64,000 nucleotides of DNA from Rhodocyclaceae bacterium (GCA_023230455.1 JALNXH010000012.1:1-64000), one strand, 5' to 3'; shown: positions 9,345 through 18,619, counted from the first letter of the stretch. Made by a program: numbers and translations. Notes: generated by a model not told the origin, from the letters alone.

Positions 9345-9992
9345 CTAAGCTTCTCCAACGCCGTCCGCTGCCCTCACCGCAGCAACGAAGACTTCGATTT
9401 TCGCGGCATCCTTGATGCCTTTTTTATCCGGGCCAGCCTCTACACCGCTGCTCACATCGACCGCCCACGGACTCAAGGCACGGACAGCCTCGGCCACATT
9501 GCCAGAGTACAAACCGCCTGAAAGTATCAGCGGCAGGGGCAGCCTGTCCGGAATCAGGCTCCAGTCGAACGTTTTCCCGCTCCCCCCATATCCTTCCGCA
9601 TACGTGTCCAGCAACACTGCGCGGGCGGAAGAAAAAACGCGGGCGAATTCTAACAGATCGACCCCTGGCCTTACCCGTGCCGCCCGAATGTAGGGCTTAC
9701 CAAACTGACTACAGTACGCCTCATCCTCGTCTCCATGGAACTGTAGCAATTCCAGCGGAACGGTCTCCAGTGTGCGGCGAACGAGGGCTGGTTCAGCATT
9801 GACGAACAGGCCGACGCGGGTAACGAAGGGCGGCACCCGATCGGCGAGGGCGGCAGCGACAGCCAAATCGACGCACCGCGGGCTGGACGGATAGAACACT
9901 AGGCCAACCGCATCAGCGCCGGCATTGACGGCAGCATCCATGTCCTGCGAGCGGGTCAAACCGCAAATTTTTATACGGGTTCGGGCAACCAT
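9345..9992 (-). CDS. trpF: Phosphoribosylanthranilate isomerase
   Basis: A 215-residue TIM-barrel isomerase acting on N-(5-phosphoribosyl)anthranilate in tryptophan synthesis. The N-terminus RIKICGLTRSQD holds the general-base cysteine (C10), and LLDTYAEGYGGSGKTFDW carries the acid and phosphate-site residues. The chosen ATG at 9992 overlaps the truA stop (TGATG). The frame is open for 19 more codons, but these lie within truA and do not match the family. The order truA-trpF-trpB-trpA is common in proteobacteria. Confidence 0.94.
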   Translation of the reverse strand: MVARTRIKICGLTRSQDMDAAVNAGADAVGLVFYPSSPRCVDLAVAAALADRVPPFVTRVGLFVNAEPALVRRTLETVPLELLQFHGDEDEAYCSQFGKPYIRAARVRPGVDLLEFARVFSSARAVLLDTYAEGYGGSGKTFDWSLIPDRLPLPLILSGGLYSGNVAEAVRALSPWAVDVSSGVEAGPDKKGIKDAAKIEVFVAAVRAADGVGEA

Positions 9993-10786
9993 CAAACGCT
10001 TAACGGATGGAAAGGGGCGATGATACGCCCGCCCTGCGGCAGCTTCCAACGCGGCTCATACTCGACACCGGTGAAGTACAACCCATCCGGCATAAAAGTC
10101 GGCGGCGCCGCTGTGCGGTCACGCGCAGCAAGTATCTCGCTGATCCATTCTGGCTGTTCCTTGCCATACCCCGCCCAAAGCAAGGCGCCAACCATATTGC
10201 GCACCATATGGTGCAGAAACCCGCCGGCGCGGAACTCGAACACAATGAAATCGCCGCTACGCGAAATGTCTGCCTGGCGGAGGGTTTTTACCGGCGACTT
10301 GGCCTGGCACTCGGAAGAACGAAAAGCGCTGAAGTCATGCTCGCCAAGCAAACGGCTGGCTGCCGCCGCCATCGCGGACACATTGAGCGGACGATGATAC
10401 CAACCGACCCGACCATGTTGAATCGCCGGACGGACCGGGTGATTGAACAAGACATAGCGGTAACTGCGCGACAGGGCATCGAAACGCGCATGGAAATCTT
10501 CAGCCACGGTTTGCGCCCAACGCACGGCAATCACCCGCGGCAAATAGGAGTTAACGCCGCGAACCCAGGCCTGAAGCGGCCGCCTCACGGGTGAATCGAA
10601 ATGGGCGATTTGCGCCAGAGCGTGGACGCCGGTATCGGTACGCCCCGCCGCATGAGTTTTGATCGGCTGGCCGGCGATGGCGCCGAGCGCGCGCTCAAGA
10701 TGATCCTGCACCGTGCAACCGTGTGGTTGAGATTGCCAGCCCTGAAAAGCGCTTCCGTCGTATTCGAGCTGAATGACATACCTCAT
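9992..10786 (-). CDS. truA: tRNA pseudouridine(38-40) synthase
   Basis: A 264-residue enzyme that isomerises uridines 38-40 in the anticodon arm of many tRNAs. The catalytic aspartate is D51 in AAGRTDTGVHALAQ, and HHMVRNMVGALLWAG near the C-terminus is a family hallmark. Full length. It is translationally coupled at both ends: ATGA overlap with the membrane protein gene upstream and TGATG overlap with trpF downstream. Confidence 0.95.
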   Translation of the reverse strand: MRYVIQLEYDGSAFQGWQSQPHGCTVQDHLERALGAIAGQPIKTHAAGRTDTGVHALAQIAHFDSPVRRPLQAWVRGVNSYLPRVIAVRWAQTVAEDFHARFDALSRSYRYVLFNHPVRPAIQHGRVGWYHRPLNVSAMAAAASRLLGEHDFSAFRSSECQAKSPVKTLRQADISRSGDFIVFEFRAGGFLHHMVRNMVGALLWAGYGKEQPEWISEILAARDRTAAPPTFMPDGLYFTGVEYEPRWKLPQGGRIIAPFHPLSV

Positions 10787-11388
10787 CCCAAGCTCCGAAG
10801 CAAAACGGCGACAGCTACGGCAAGAACGACCAGCGCGCTATCACCTCGCTTCCAGTCCGGGTTGTTCAAAACTAGACAACGGGGTGCTAAGTCGGTTGCA
10901 GGAACGCCTGACAACAAGCCACGCCATCCTCCGCTGCCACCCTCCACAGCATACTCGAGCGTCAGCATCAGACGAACTGCGATGCGCTGCCGATCAAGTC
11001 CCAGGCGGGCCATCGGCGCCATCAACATAAACAAACCCGCAACCAGATCGGCATGATCCAAACGATTCAGCAGCAGCGACAGCATGGCCAGGATTGCAAG
11101 TAGGCGCAGGCCATGTTCGACGGCCATTTCAACACCTTCGACGCTGACGCCCAGAACGGCCCAATGACCTTCCAGCCTCACCCCCGGCGTAAGCCAGGGA
11201 AATAGCACCAATAGGGAGAGAAACAACCAACGTGTACGATGCAGTATTTTCAGCAGCCGCGGGCGGCTGACCCAAGCGGCGATCAATAGCACGCAAAACG
11301 TGGCCACAGCCGCAGCGCTTAGGTCAAGCTGCTGGATCGCTAAAACGCTGACGCCCCAAACGAGGAGCAGGCTGGCCGGGTGAAACAT
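10783..11388 (-). CDS. EcfT/CbiQ-like membrane protein
   Basis: A 201-residue polytopic membrane protein with about five hydrophobic segments (near 5-20, 26-42, 55-70, 95-115 and 182-200). Between them RLDHADLVAGLFMLMAPMARLGLDRQRIAVRLMLTLEY resembles the cytoplasmic coupling region of EcfT/CbiQ transporter subunits, which normally ends in short Ala-Arg-Gly type coupling helices. No ECF ATPase or S-component lies nearby, and the protein is short. The overlap with truA (ATGA) suggests co-expression. The transport role is inference from weak similarity. Confidence 0.55.
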   Translation of the reverse strand: MFHPASLLLVWGVSVLAIQQLDLSAAAVATFCVLLIAAWVSRPRLLKILHRTRWLFLSLLVLFPWLTPGVRLEGHWAVLGVSVEGVEMAVEHGLRLLAILAMLSLLLNRLDHADLVAGLFMLMAPMARLGLDRQRIAVRLMLTLEYAVEGGSGGWRGLLSGVPATDLAPRCLVLNNPDWKRGDSALVVLAVAVAVLLRSLG

Positions 11389-11397
11389 CAGAGATCG

Positions 11398-11427
11398 GAA
11401 ACGTGCAGCCAGAAAGCTGCACGTTTC
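11398..11427 (-). terminator. Perfect 12-bp stem-loop between fimV and the EcfT-like gene
   Basis: GAAACGTGCAGC (11398-11409) pairs perfectly with GCTGCACGTTTC (11416-11427) across a 6-nt loop, three bases after the fimV stop. It lacks a long U tract on the minus strand, so it may be a partial terminator or an mRNA 3'-end stabiliser rather than a full block. Confidence 0.55.
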
Positions 11428-11430
11428 TGT

Positions 11431-14109
11431 TTAGGAAAGCTTGTCCAGCCTATCGCGAGCGAGCGCCTGCTGAGCCGCGTCGCCTTCGCTCAACACTTCC
11501 TGCAATAACTCGCGCGCCCCTTCCTTGTCGCCCATTTCCTCATAGGCTTGCGCCAGTTCGAGCTTGGTCGTCACTTCGGGATTGCCCGCAGGCGCATCCG
11601 CCGTTGCCGGTGCTTCCGCAGCAACCATGTCTACAGCAGGCTCGCTCAGATCGAGGCTGATGGAGGAAAGGTCGAGTGCCGGTGCGGCAGCTTCGGGGGA
11701 AGTTGCAGGGGACTCGCCGAGATCGAAGTCGAAATCCAAGGCGGAAGCTGAAACGTCTTCCTTAATCGCAGTCTCAGCTGCTTCAGCAACGGCCGGTGTT
11801 TCGCCAAGATCAAAGTCGAAACTAATGACATTGCCGTCGTCGGTCTGAGCGGCAGGCTCAAGAGCGGGTGCCGCCGCCTCAGGTACGGATGTATCGGGCG
11901 CCAGATCGAAATCGATATCGAGCCCTCCGGACGGTGTTTCGGCAACCGGCTGGAGAGCCTCAACTGCGGCGACCGATTCCGCTACGGCTTCCGATGCGGA
12001 ACCGAGGTCGAGATCGAAGTCCAGGACATTGGTGTCCTCGACCGGAGCTACAGGAGACTCGGCCGCAGGTTCCGGAGGCAACTCGGTCGACGCAGCGGGA
12101 GCACTAAGGTCAAGATCGAAATCGAGACTACCCGGCAACTCTTCGTGGCTGGGCTCAGCGGCTTGAGGTGCAGACATCTCCATCGGCGGCACGACGGTAT
12201 CGGAAATTGGCGTAGCCGCCTCGGCCACGGGGGAGGTACTCACAACCTGTTGTCGGCTGTAAAGCGGATTCGTCGGGTCAAGCGCTCGCCCAAGCGCTTC
12301 AGCGCGTTCCCAATCGGCACCGCTACCACCAGTCTGCGCGTGCAGATCGACAGCCACCGTATTGAACTGAGGCAGACTCTTGCGTGCCGCATAAATCTCC
12401 AGCAGCTTCAGGTGTACCGCAAGCTGGCTGGGATCCTTCTTCAATGCATCAAGCAGGATCTCCTCAGCTTGGGCATCCCTGCCGTAGGCCATGTACGTAT
12501 CAGCCTCGCGGACGGGATCCACGCCCTCGACATCCAGTTGCCCCTTGTCGGATAGACCGAAGTCGGTAGCCGCACCGATATCGCCCGTATCGATGCTCTG
12601 CCCCTCGGCACTGCTGAATACCGATCCGCCGGAAAGGACGCTCACGGCAGCCCCCGATTTCACATCCTTTTTGCGCTTCCATGCACGGAAACCGAAATAC
12701 CCCAACAACAAGGCGAGCACCCCGCCGCCACCGATCACCAGCAAACCGTTCTCTTCCATGAAGTCGGGTTCGGGAGCAGGCGTGGGGGGGGGCGCAGGCT
12801 TTTTCGCCTGAGGCGGCGGAGCAGATGGCGGCTGGAGTGTTGCAACGGTTTCTGGCGGCTTCGGCGGACTGTCCGCTTTCGGCTCTTCTGGAGTCTTCGG
12901 AACTTCCGCAGGTTTTTCAACTTCAACCGGCTTCGCAGTCACAGCCGGTTCGATCTTTTTCACTTCGGGAACGGCAGGCTGATCCTGCTTTTGAAGATCA
13001 GCGCCCCCCTGGCTCTTCATCTCTGCCAGTTTGCGCATATCCGCAACATTTTTTTCCAACTGTGCGATACGGGTCTGGGCTTCCTTGAGCGCCTTGTCTT
13101 TGGCGACAAGATCTTCCGCCGTTTTGTTCGATACGGCCGTCTTGCCGGCTTCGGTTCTGGATACTTCCAGCTTGTCCTTGCCGACCGGCACCAGCACCTT
13201 TTCTTCAATTTTCGGCGTAATCTTGCCCGTTGCGCTTTGACTCGGCGCAGCTTCCTTGGCCGGTGCGGCGCTAGCCGCGGCGCCGGCAAGTTTGCGCTTA
13301 TAGATTTCGAAATCGGCGGCCTGAGCGATGATAACCTTGCGCGCTTCGCCAACCTCAACAGCCGCAATGGCTTCCTTTTCCGGAACGGAAAGAATCTTCC
13401 CGGCACGCAAGCGATTCATGTTGCCGCCGTCGAAGACATCCTGATTGCTGCGGAACAGGGCAACCAGCATCTGGTCGAGGCTGACTCCCTCGGGTTTGGT
13501 CGTCGCGGCAATCTTAGCCAGCGTATCGCCCTTCTGCACTACGCGAGTTCCGCCCTCGCTTATAGCCTTGGCCGGCACAGGCATATCAACAGATTTTTTG
13601 GATGCGGCCCGCACCTGACTTGCAGGCCTTTCGGAGACCACGGCAACCGCTTGCTCAGTCTCCGGCTTCACCGACGGGGCAGCGACCGTGGAGATGACGG
13701 GCGCCTCAGCCGCTTTCAGCTCAGGAGGATCGAGCAGAAAGGTGTATTCGCGAACCAGCCGTCCCGAAGACCAACTCAACTCGATCAGCATATCGAGGAA
13801 CGGGTCGCTAATCGCACGATCGCTCGACAGCCGGAAATAAGGCTGGCCACCCGACCGTCGATCAAGGGTGAAGCGCACTCCGTTGAGGGTTCCGGAATAT
13901 TCGATATTGGCCTGGCGGAAGGCGTCCGGACCGGCAACGCGAACCGCCAGAGAATTCATCTCCTCCTTGGAGGCGGAGATATCGAGTTCCGCGCGCAAAG
14001 GTTGCCCCAATGCGGAGAGAACCGTCAGCTTGCCCAGCCCTGCGGCTTCCGCAGCGACCGGCAGAACTGCCGCCAGCGCTACAGCCAATAATGAAACCCG
14101 CAAATTCAT
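11431..14109 (-). CDS. fimV: FimV/HubP-family polar hub protein
   Basis: An 892-residue inner-membrane protein. It has a signal peptide (MNLRVSLLAVALAAVLPVAAEA), the FimV N-terminal beta domain (GLGKLTVLSALGQPLRAEL), a LysM-like peptidoglycan-binding region (VVQKGDTLAKIAATTKPEG), a coiled coil, a Pro-rich linker, one transmembrane helix (NGLLVIGGGGVLALLLGYFG) and a long acidic cytoplasmic part. The C-terminus has a TPR-like FimV cap (LELAQAYEEMGDKEGARELL). The cytoplasmic part holds five copies of a motif like LDFDLDLG. Relatives organise the pole, type IV pili and chemotaxis arrays. ATG at 14109 fits the signal peptide; a TTG 20 codons upstream is less likely. Confidence 0.88.
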   Translation of the reverse strand: MNLRVSLLAVALAAVLPVAAEAAGLGKLTVLSALGQPLRAELDISASKEEMNSLAVRVAGPDAFRQANIEYSGTLNGVRFTLDRRSGGQPYFRLSSDRAISDPFLDMLIELSWSSGRLVREYTFLLDPPELKAAEAPVISTVAAPSVKPETEQAVAVVSERPASQVRAASKKSVDMPVPAKAISEGGTRVVQKGDTLAKIAATTKPEGVSLDQMLVALFRSNQDVFDGGNMNRLRAGKILSVPEKEAIAAVEVGEARKVIIAQAADFEIYKRKLAGAAASAAPAKEAAPSQSATGKITPKIEEKVLVPVGKDKLEVSRTEAGKTAVSNKTAEDLVAKDKALKEAQTRIAQLEKNVADMRKLAEMKSQGGADLQKQDQPAVPEVKKIEPAVTAKPVEVEKPAEVPKTPEEPKADSPPKPPETVATLQPPSAPPPQAKKPAPPPTPAPEPDFMEENGLLVIGGGGVLALLLGYFGFRAWKRKKDVKSGAAVSVLSGGSVFSSAEGQSIDTGDIGAATDFGLSDKGQLDVEGVDPVREADTYMAYGRDAQAEEILLDALKKDPSQLAVHLKLLEIYAARKSLPQFNTVAVDLHAQTGGSGADWERAEALGRALDPTNPLYSRQQVVSTSPVAEAATPISDTVVPPMEMSAPQAAEPSHEELPGSLDFDLDLSAPAASTELPPEPAAESPVAPVEDTNVLDFDLDLGSASEAVAESVAAVEALQPVAETPSGGLDIDFDLAPDTSVPEAAAPALEPAAQTDDGNVISFDFDLGETPAVAEAAETAIKEDVSASALDFDFDLGESPATSPEAAAPALDLSSISLDLSEPAVDMVAAEAPATADAPAGNPEVTTKLELAQAYEEMGDKEGARELLQEVLSEGDAAQQALARDRLDKLS

Positions 14110-14239
14110 CGTTCGCTTGTCTTTTTTTGACACGGCACCCCCCTGTGGGGAACTATTTTCAGCATTCAAAATAACATCATGAGGTTAGGCATGCAAGCTC
14201 ATCCTTCCCCTCAGATGTGACATGCATGCCATTTTTACT

Positions 14240-15352
14240 TCAGTCGATGAGTATCCGCAGCATCCTGCGTAGCGGTTCGGCGGCCCCCCAGAGCAACTGA
14301 TCGCCGATGACAAAGGCCGAAACATACTCGGCCCCCATGTTCAGCTTACGCACCCGGCCGACACCAACCTGGAGTCCGCCAGTAATCGATGCCGGGGTCA
14401 GTTCCTGCTCAGTGATGCCGCGTTCGTTCGGTACCCATTTGACCCATGGATTGCCCGACTTGACGATGGACTCGATCTTGGCGAGCGGCAAATCCTTATT
14501 CAACTTTATGGTCAGTGCCAGGCTATGACAACGCATCGCGCCGATACGCACGCAGAGGCCGTCCACCGGAACGGTACGGCTGTTGCCGAGGATCTTGTTG
14601 ACCTCCGCCTGTCCTTTCCATTCCTCCTTGGACTGCCCGTTGTCCAATTGCTTATCGATCCACGGGATCAGGCCGCCGGCCAGCGGCGCAGGAAAATATT
14701 CGTGCGGCACATCCTCGCGGATCGTTTTCGCCACCTTGCGGTCGATATCAAGGATCGCCGACGAGGGCGTTTCAAGTTCCTCGGCCACCGCGGCGTGGAT
14801 TATGCCCATCCCCTTAAGCAGTTCGCGCATGTTATTCGCGCCAGCCCCCGATGCAGCCTGGTAGGTCATTGAACTGACCCAGTCGACCAAGCCCTCGCGA
14901 AACAGGCCACCCACCCCCATCAATAGGATTGAATTGGTGCAGTTGCCGCCGATGTAGTTCTTGATATTTTTACCCAGCGCAGCACGAATCACATGGTCGT
15001 TGACTGGATCGAGAATAATTGTCGCATCGCTCTCCATGCGCAGCGTGGATGCCGCATCGATCCAATAGCCGTTCCAGCCAGCCGCACGCAACTTGGGAAA
15101 GATTTCGGTGGTGTAATCGCCGCCCTGGCAGGAGATGACGATGTCCATCGCCTTCAACGCATCAATGGAACTCGCATCCTCTAGGTAGCCGCCGGCCTTG
15201 CCGCCAAAATCCGGTGCCTTGCCGCCCGCCGCAGAAGTCGAGAAATAAACGGGCTGAATCTGGTCGAAATCTTTTTCCTCGACCATGCGCTGCATCAGCA
15301 CGGAACCGACCATGCCCCGCCAACCCACCAGCCCTACTCGCTTCATCGCCAT
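14240..15352 (-). CDS. asd: Aspartate-semialdehyde dehydrogenase
   Basis: A 370-residue NADP-dependent enzyme that reduces aspartyl phosphate to the semialdehyde, the branch point for lysine/diaminopimelate, threonine and methionine. The nucleotide loop is GLVGWRGMVGSVLMQRM and the catalytic cysteine is C138 in YIGGNCTNSILLMG. It is the proteobacterial type with the FSTSAAGG segment. It follows leuB by 14 nt, so it probably belongs to the leu operon. A second ATG two codons in is an alternative start. Confidence 0.95.
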   Translation of the reverse strand: MAMKRVGLVGWRGMVGSVLMQRMVEEKDFDQIQPVYFSTSAAGGKAPDFGGKAGGYLEDASSIDALKAMDIVISCQGGDYTTEIFPKLRAAGWNGYWIDAASTLRMESDATIILDPVNDHVIRAALGKNIKNYIGGNCTNSILLMGVGGLFREGLVDWVSSMTYQAASGAGANNMRELLKGMGIIHAAVAEELETPSSAILDIDRKVAKTIREDVPHEYFPAPLAGGLIPWIDKQLDNGQSKEEWKGQAEVNKILGNSRTVPVDGLCVRIGAMRCHSLALTIKLNKDLPLAKIESIVKSGNPWVKWVPNERGITEQELTPASITGGLQVGVGRVRKLNMGAEYVSAFVIGDQLLWGAAEPLRRMLRILID

Positions 15353-15366
15353 GATATCTCTCTCGC

Positions 15367-16422
15367 TTACAGGGCGGCCACCACGGCGTCGCCCATTTCT
15401 CTGGTTCCAACCACTTTCGCACCCGGCTCCTGAATGTCGCCGGTGCGATAGCCTTGCGCCAGCACTTTTTTCACCGCGACTTCGATGTGATCCGCAACAT
15501 CTCCCTGATTAAAGGTATAGCGCAACATCATCGCAACGGAGAGGATGGTCGCCAGCGGGTTGGCTATATTCTTGCCCGCAATGTCGGGGGCCGAGCCGTG
15601 AATCGGCTCGTAAAGCCCAAAGTTCTTCTCATTCAGAGACGCCGAAGGCAGCATGCCGATGGAGCCGGTGAGCATCGACGCCTCGTCGGAGAGGATGTCG
15701 CCGAACAGGTTGCCGGTCACGATAACGTCGAACTGCTTGGGATTTTTCAACAGTTGCATGGCCGCGTTATCGACATATTGGTGGCTCAATTCGACGTCGG
15801 GGTAATCCTTCCCGACTTCGATAACCACTTCGCGCCAAAGTTGCATGGTGTCCAGCACATTCGCCTTATCCACCGAACAGAGGCGCTTGCCACGTTTGCG
15901 CGCAGCCTGGAAGCCGACATGGGCGACGCGGCGAATCTCGCTTTCGCTGTAACGCATAGTGTCGAAGCCTTCGCGCTCACCGTTCTCCAACGTCCTGATG
16001 CCCCGCGGCTGACCGAAATAGATATCCCCGGTAAGTTCGCGGATGATCAGTATGTCCAGCCCCGCAACAACCTCAGGCTTCAGTGTCGAAGCATGCACCA
16101 GTTCTGGATAAACCAGCGCCGGGCGGAAATTGGCGAACAGGTTAAGCGCCTTGCGCAGACCGAGAATGGCCTGCTCCGGGCGCAGTTCACGCGGCAGCGT
16201 GTCAAGACTGAAGTCGCCGACGGCACCGAACAGGATAGCGTCGGAGGCCTTGGCCAAACTCAACGTTTCCTCGGGCAGCGGATGGCCCTTGGCGCGATAG
16301 CCGGCGCCGCCGATTGGCGCCTCGTTGAGATCCATGGAGAGGCCTAGCGCCTTCATCACCTTAACGGCTTCGGCAACAATTTCCGGGCCGATGCCATCGC
16401 CCGGCAAAACTGCGATCTTCAT
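15367..16422 (-). CDS. leuB: 3-isopropylmalate dehydrogenase
   Basis: A 351-residue NAD-dependent beta-decarboxylating dehydrogenase, the third step of leucine synthesis. Visible hallmarks are the N-terminal AVLPGDGIGPEIVAEAVKV, the LRPEQAILGLRKAL substrate-arginine segment, and the signature NLFGDILSDEASMLTGSIGM that binds the metal and NAD. Full length. It lies 16 nt after leuD in the order leuC-entericidin-leuD-leuB-asd. Confidence 0.96.
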   Translation of the reverse strand: MKIAVLPGDGIGPEIVAEAVKVMKALGLSMDLNEAPIGGAGYRAKGHPLPEETLSLAKASDAILFGAVGDFSLDTLPRELRPEQAILGLRKALNLFANFRPALVYPELVHASTLKPEVVAGLDILIIRELTGDIYFGQPRGIRTLENGEREGFDTMRYSESEIRRVAHVGFQAARKRGKRLCSVDKANVLDTMQLWREVVIEVGKDYPDVELSHQYVDNAAMQLLKNPKQFDVIVTGNLFGDILSDEASMLTGSIGMLPSASLNEKNFGLYEPIHGSAPDIAGKNIANPLATILSVAMMLRYTFNQGDVADHIEVAVKKVLAQGYRTGDIQEPGAKVVGTREMGDAVVAAL

Positions 16423-16438
16423 TTGTATCTCTCGTTTG

Positions 16439-17077
16439 TCAGGCGAACAGCCAGGGCTGCTCGATACGCCGTCGCGCCTCGAATTCCTTGATCAACTCGG
16501 CGTGGCGCAAAGTGAGGCCGATATCGTCCCAGCCATTGAGCAGACACTCCTTGCGGAACGGGTCCACATCGAAATGCAAGGCAACCCCGTCCGGCCTAGC
16601 CACCGTCTGCGCCGCCAGATCGATCTTCAGCGTCGATCCTGGAACAGCGGTGACCAGATCGAACAGCGACTGGATCGCTTCGGCCGGCAAGGTAATTGGC
16701 AGCAGGCCGTTCTTGAAACAATTGTTGTAGAAGATGTCGGCAAAGCTGGTGCCAATCAACGCTCTAAAACCGAAATCCTCCAGCGCCCAGGGCGCATGCT
16801 CGCGCGACGAGCCGCACCCAAAGTTGTCGCGAGTCAGAAGGATCGACGCACCGCTATAACGCGGCTGGTTGAGGACGAAATCGGGATTCAGCGGCCGCTT
16901 CGAATTGTCCCTGCCCGGTTCGCCCAGGTCGAGGTAGCGCCACTCGTCGAAGGCGTTGGGGCCAAAGCCAGAGCGCTTGATTGACTTAAGAAACTGCTTC
17001 GGAATGATGGCGTCGGTATCGACGTTGGCGCGGTCGAGCGGCGCCACCAGTCCTTCGTGGATCGTAAACGGACGCAT
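16439..17077 (-). CDS. leuD: 3-isopropylmalate dehydratase small subunit
   Basis: A 212-residue swivel-domain subunit of isopropylmalate isomerase. It pairs with LeuC to interconvert 2- and 3-isopropylmalate. Family motifs are ANVDTDAIIPKQFLK and FGCGSSREHAPWAL, the latter contributing active-site residues. Length matches E. coli-type LeuD. The ATG overlaps the stop codon of a tiny lipoprotein gene by one base (TAATG). Confidence 0.95.
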   Translation of the reverse strand: MRPFTIHEGLVAPLDRANVDTDAIIPKQFLKSIKRSGFGPNAFDEWRYLDLGEPGRDNSKRPLNPDFVLNQPRYSGASILLTRDNFGCGSSREHAPWALEDFGFRALIGTSFADIFYNNCFKNGLLPITLPAEAIQSLFDLVTAVPGSTLKIDLAAQTVARPDGVALHFDVDPFRKECLLNGWDDIGLTLRHAELIKEFEARRRIEQPWLFA

Positions 17078-17199
17078 TACTTGCTGGCCTTCTGGATAGC
17101 CTCGCCACCCTTCTCGAGATCCTGTCCGATGCCGCGAACCGTATTACAACCGCAGAGGGTGGGGAACAGCACTACGAAGACGATCATCAGCTTGCTCAT
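17077..17199 (-). CDS. Entericidin-family small lipoprotein
   Basis: A 40-residue protein in the leuC-leuD gap. It has a short basic start, a hydrophobic core (LMIVFVVLFPTL), a lipobox LCGC with the lipidated cysteine at C18, and the entericidin-like tail NTVRGIGQDLEKGGEAIQKA. Entericidins EcnA/EcnB are small membrane lipoproteins described as antidote/toxin; the function in this context is unknown. A GGAGAG ribosome site lies just upstream, and the stop overlaps the leuD start. Insertion of such a gene between leuC and leuD recurs in betaproteobacteria, as far as I recall. Confidence 0.85.
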   Translation of the reverse strand: MSKLMIVFVVLFPTLCGCNTVRGIGQDLEKGGEAIQKASK

Positions 17200-17212
17200 C
17201 GTTTTCTCTCCT

Positions 17213-18619
17213 TCAGGCAAGTTCTCTTACATCGGCGAAATGGCCGGCGATGGCCGCTGCCGCGGCCATCGCCGGGCTGACCAGATGGGTGCGGCCTCCC
17301 GCTCCCTGGCGCCCCTCGAAGTTCCGGTTCGAGGTCGACGCGCAGCGCTCACCCGGCTCCAGTCGATCGGCGTTCATCGCCAGACACATCGAGCATCCCG
17401 GTTGGCGCCATTCGAAACCCGCCGCGCGGAATATCTTGTCCAGCCCCTCCGCTTCAGCCTGTTGTTTAACCAAACCGGAGCCCGGCACAACCAGCACCGC
17501 CTTGACGTTGTCGGCCTTGTGTCGACCACGCACCACAGCGGCTGCGATGCGCAGATCTTCGATCCGCGAATTGGTGCAGGAGCCGATGAATACCTTGTCG
17601 ACCTTAATCGACTTGAGCGGCGTCCGTGGACTCAGCCCCATATACTGCAACGCGCGGGCCACACCATCGCGCTTAACCGGGTCTGCAAAGTCCTCCGGCG
17701 CTGGCACCGCATCGCCTACGGCCGCAACCATCTCGGGCGAAGTACCCCATGTGATCTGCGGCTCGATGCGCGCCGCGTCGAAATCGATGACCGCGTCAAA
17801 GCGCGCTTCAGGGTCGGACACCAGCGTGCGCCAGTAAGCCACGGCACGATCCCATATCTCGCCACGCGGGGAAAAGGAGCGATTCTTCAGGTAATCGATG
17901 GTGGTCTGGTCGACCGCCACCATGCCGGCCCGTGCTCCCGCCTCGATAGCCATGTTGCACAGGGTCATGCGTCCTTCCATCGACAGGCTGCGAATCGCCG
18001 AGCCGCCGAATTCGATGGCATAGCCGGTACCGCCTGCCGTACCAATCCGACCGATGATCGCCAGGGCCACATCCTTGGCCGAAACGCCGCGGCCCAACTG
18101 GCCTTCGACGCGGATCAGCAGCGTCTTCGACTTTTTCTGCAACAGGCATTGGGTCGCCAACACATGCTCCACTTCGGACGTACCGATACCGTGAGCCAGA
18201 CAGGCGAAGGCGCCATGGGTCGAGGTATGCGAATCGCCGCAAACCACGGTCATACCGGGCAGGGTCGCACCGTTTTCCGGACCGATCACATGAACGATGC
18301 CCTGCCGCGGATCGCGAAAAGGAAAGTAAGCCAAAGCGCCGACTTCGCGGATGTTGGCATCCAGAGTTTCCACCTGTTGGCGGGAAACCGGATCCTGGAT
18401 GCCCTGCTCCCAGTGGTCGGTGGGCGTATTGTGGTCGGCCGTGGCAACGATCGAAGAGATGCGCCAGGGTTTGCGTCCGGCCAGCTTGAGGCCTTCAAAA
18501 GCCTGCGGGCTCGTCACCTCGTGAACAAGATGACGATCAATATAAAGGAGTGCTGTGCCGTCCGCTTCGGTACGGACAACGTGGCTGTTCCACAGCTTCT
18601 CGTAGAGCGTCTGCGCCAT
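17213..18619 (-). CDS. leuC: 3-isopropylmalate dehydratase large subunit
   Basis: A 468-residue aconitase-family subunit carrying a 4Fe-4S cluster. Cluster cysteines are visible in FIGSCTNSRIEDL and in PGCSMCLAMN near the C-terminus. The N-terminus TLYEKLWNSHVV and the DRHLVHEVTSPQAFEGL segment are typical of bacterial LeuC. It is the first gene of the leuC-ecn-leuD-leuB-asd chain, separated from the MFS gene upstream by only 36 nt. No leucine-rich leader peptide was found in that short gap. Confidence 0.96.
   Translation of the reverse strand: MAQTLYEKLWNSHVVRTEADGTALLYIDRHLVHEVTSPQAFEGLKLAGRKPWRISSIVATADHNTPTDHWEQGIQDPVSRQQVETLDANIREVGALAYFPFRDPRQGIVHVIGPENGATLPGMTVVCGDSHTSTHGAFACLAHGIGTSEVEHVLATQCLLQKKSKTLLIRVEGQLGRGVSAKDVALAIIGRIGTAGGTGYAIEFGGSAIRSLSMEGRMTLCNMAIEAGARAGMVAVDQTTIDYLKNRSFSPRGEIWDRAVAYWRTLVSDPEARFDAVIDFDAARIEPQITWGTSPEMVAAVGDAVPAPEDFADPVKRDGVARALQYMGLSPRTPLKSIKVDKVFIGSCTNSRIEDLRIAAAVVRGRHKADNVKAVLVVPGSGLVKQQAEAEGLDKIFRAAGFEWRQPGCSMCLAMNADRLEPGERCASTSNRNFEGRQGAGGRTHLVSPAMAAAAAIAGHFADVRELA

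Noticed and set aside
14190..14232. GGCATGCA/TGCATGCC inverted repeat between fimV and asd as a terminator
   Set aside because: The arms are separated by about 27 bases, AT-mixed and not followed by a T run; it may be chance, since GCATGC is itself a palindrome.
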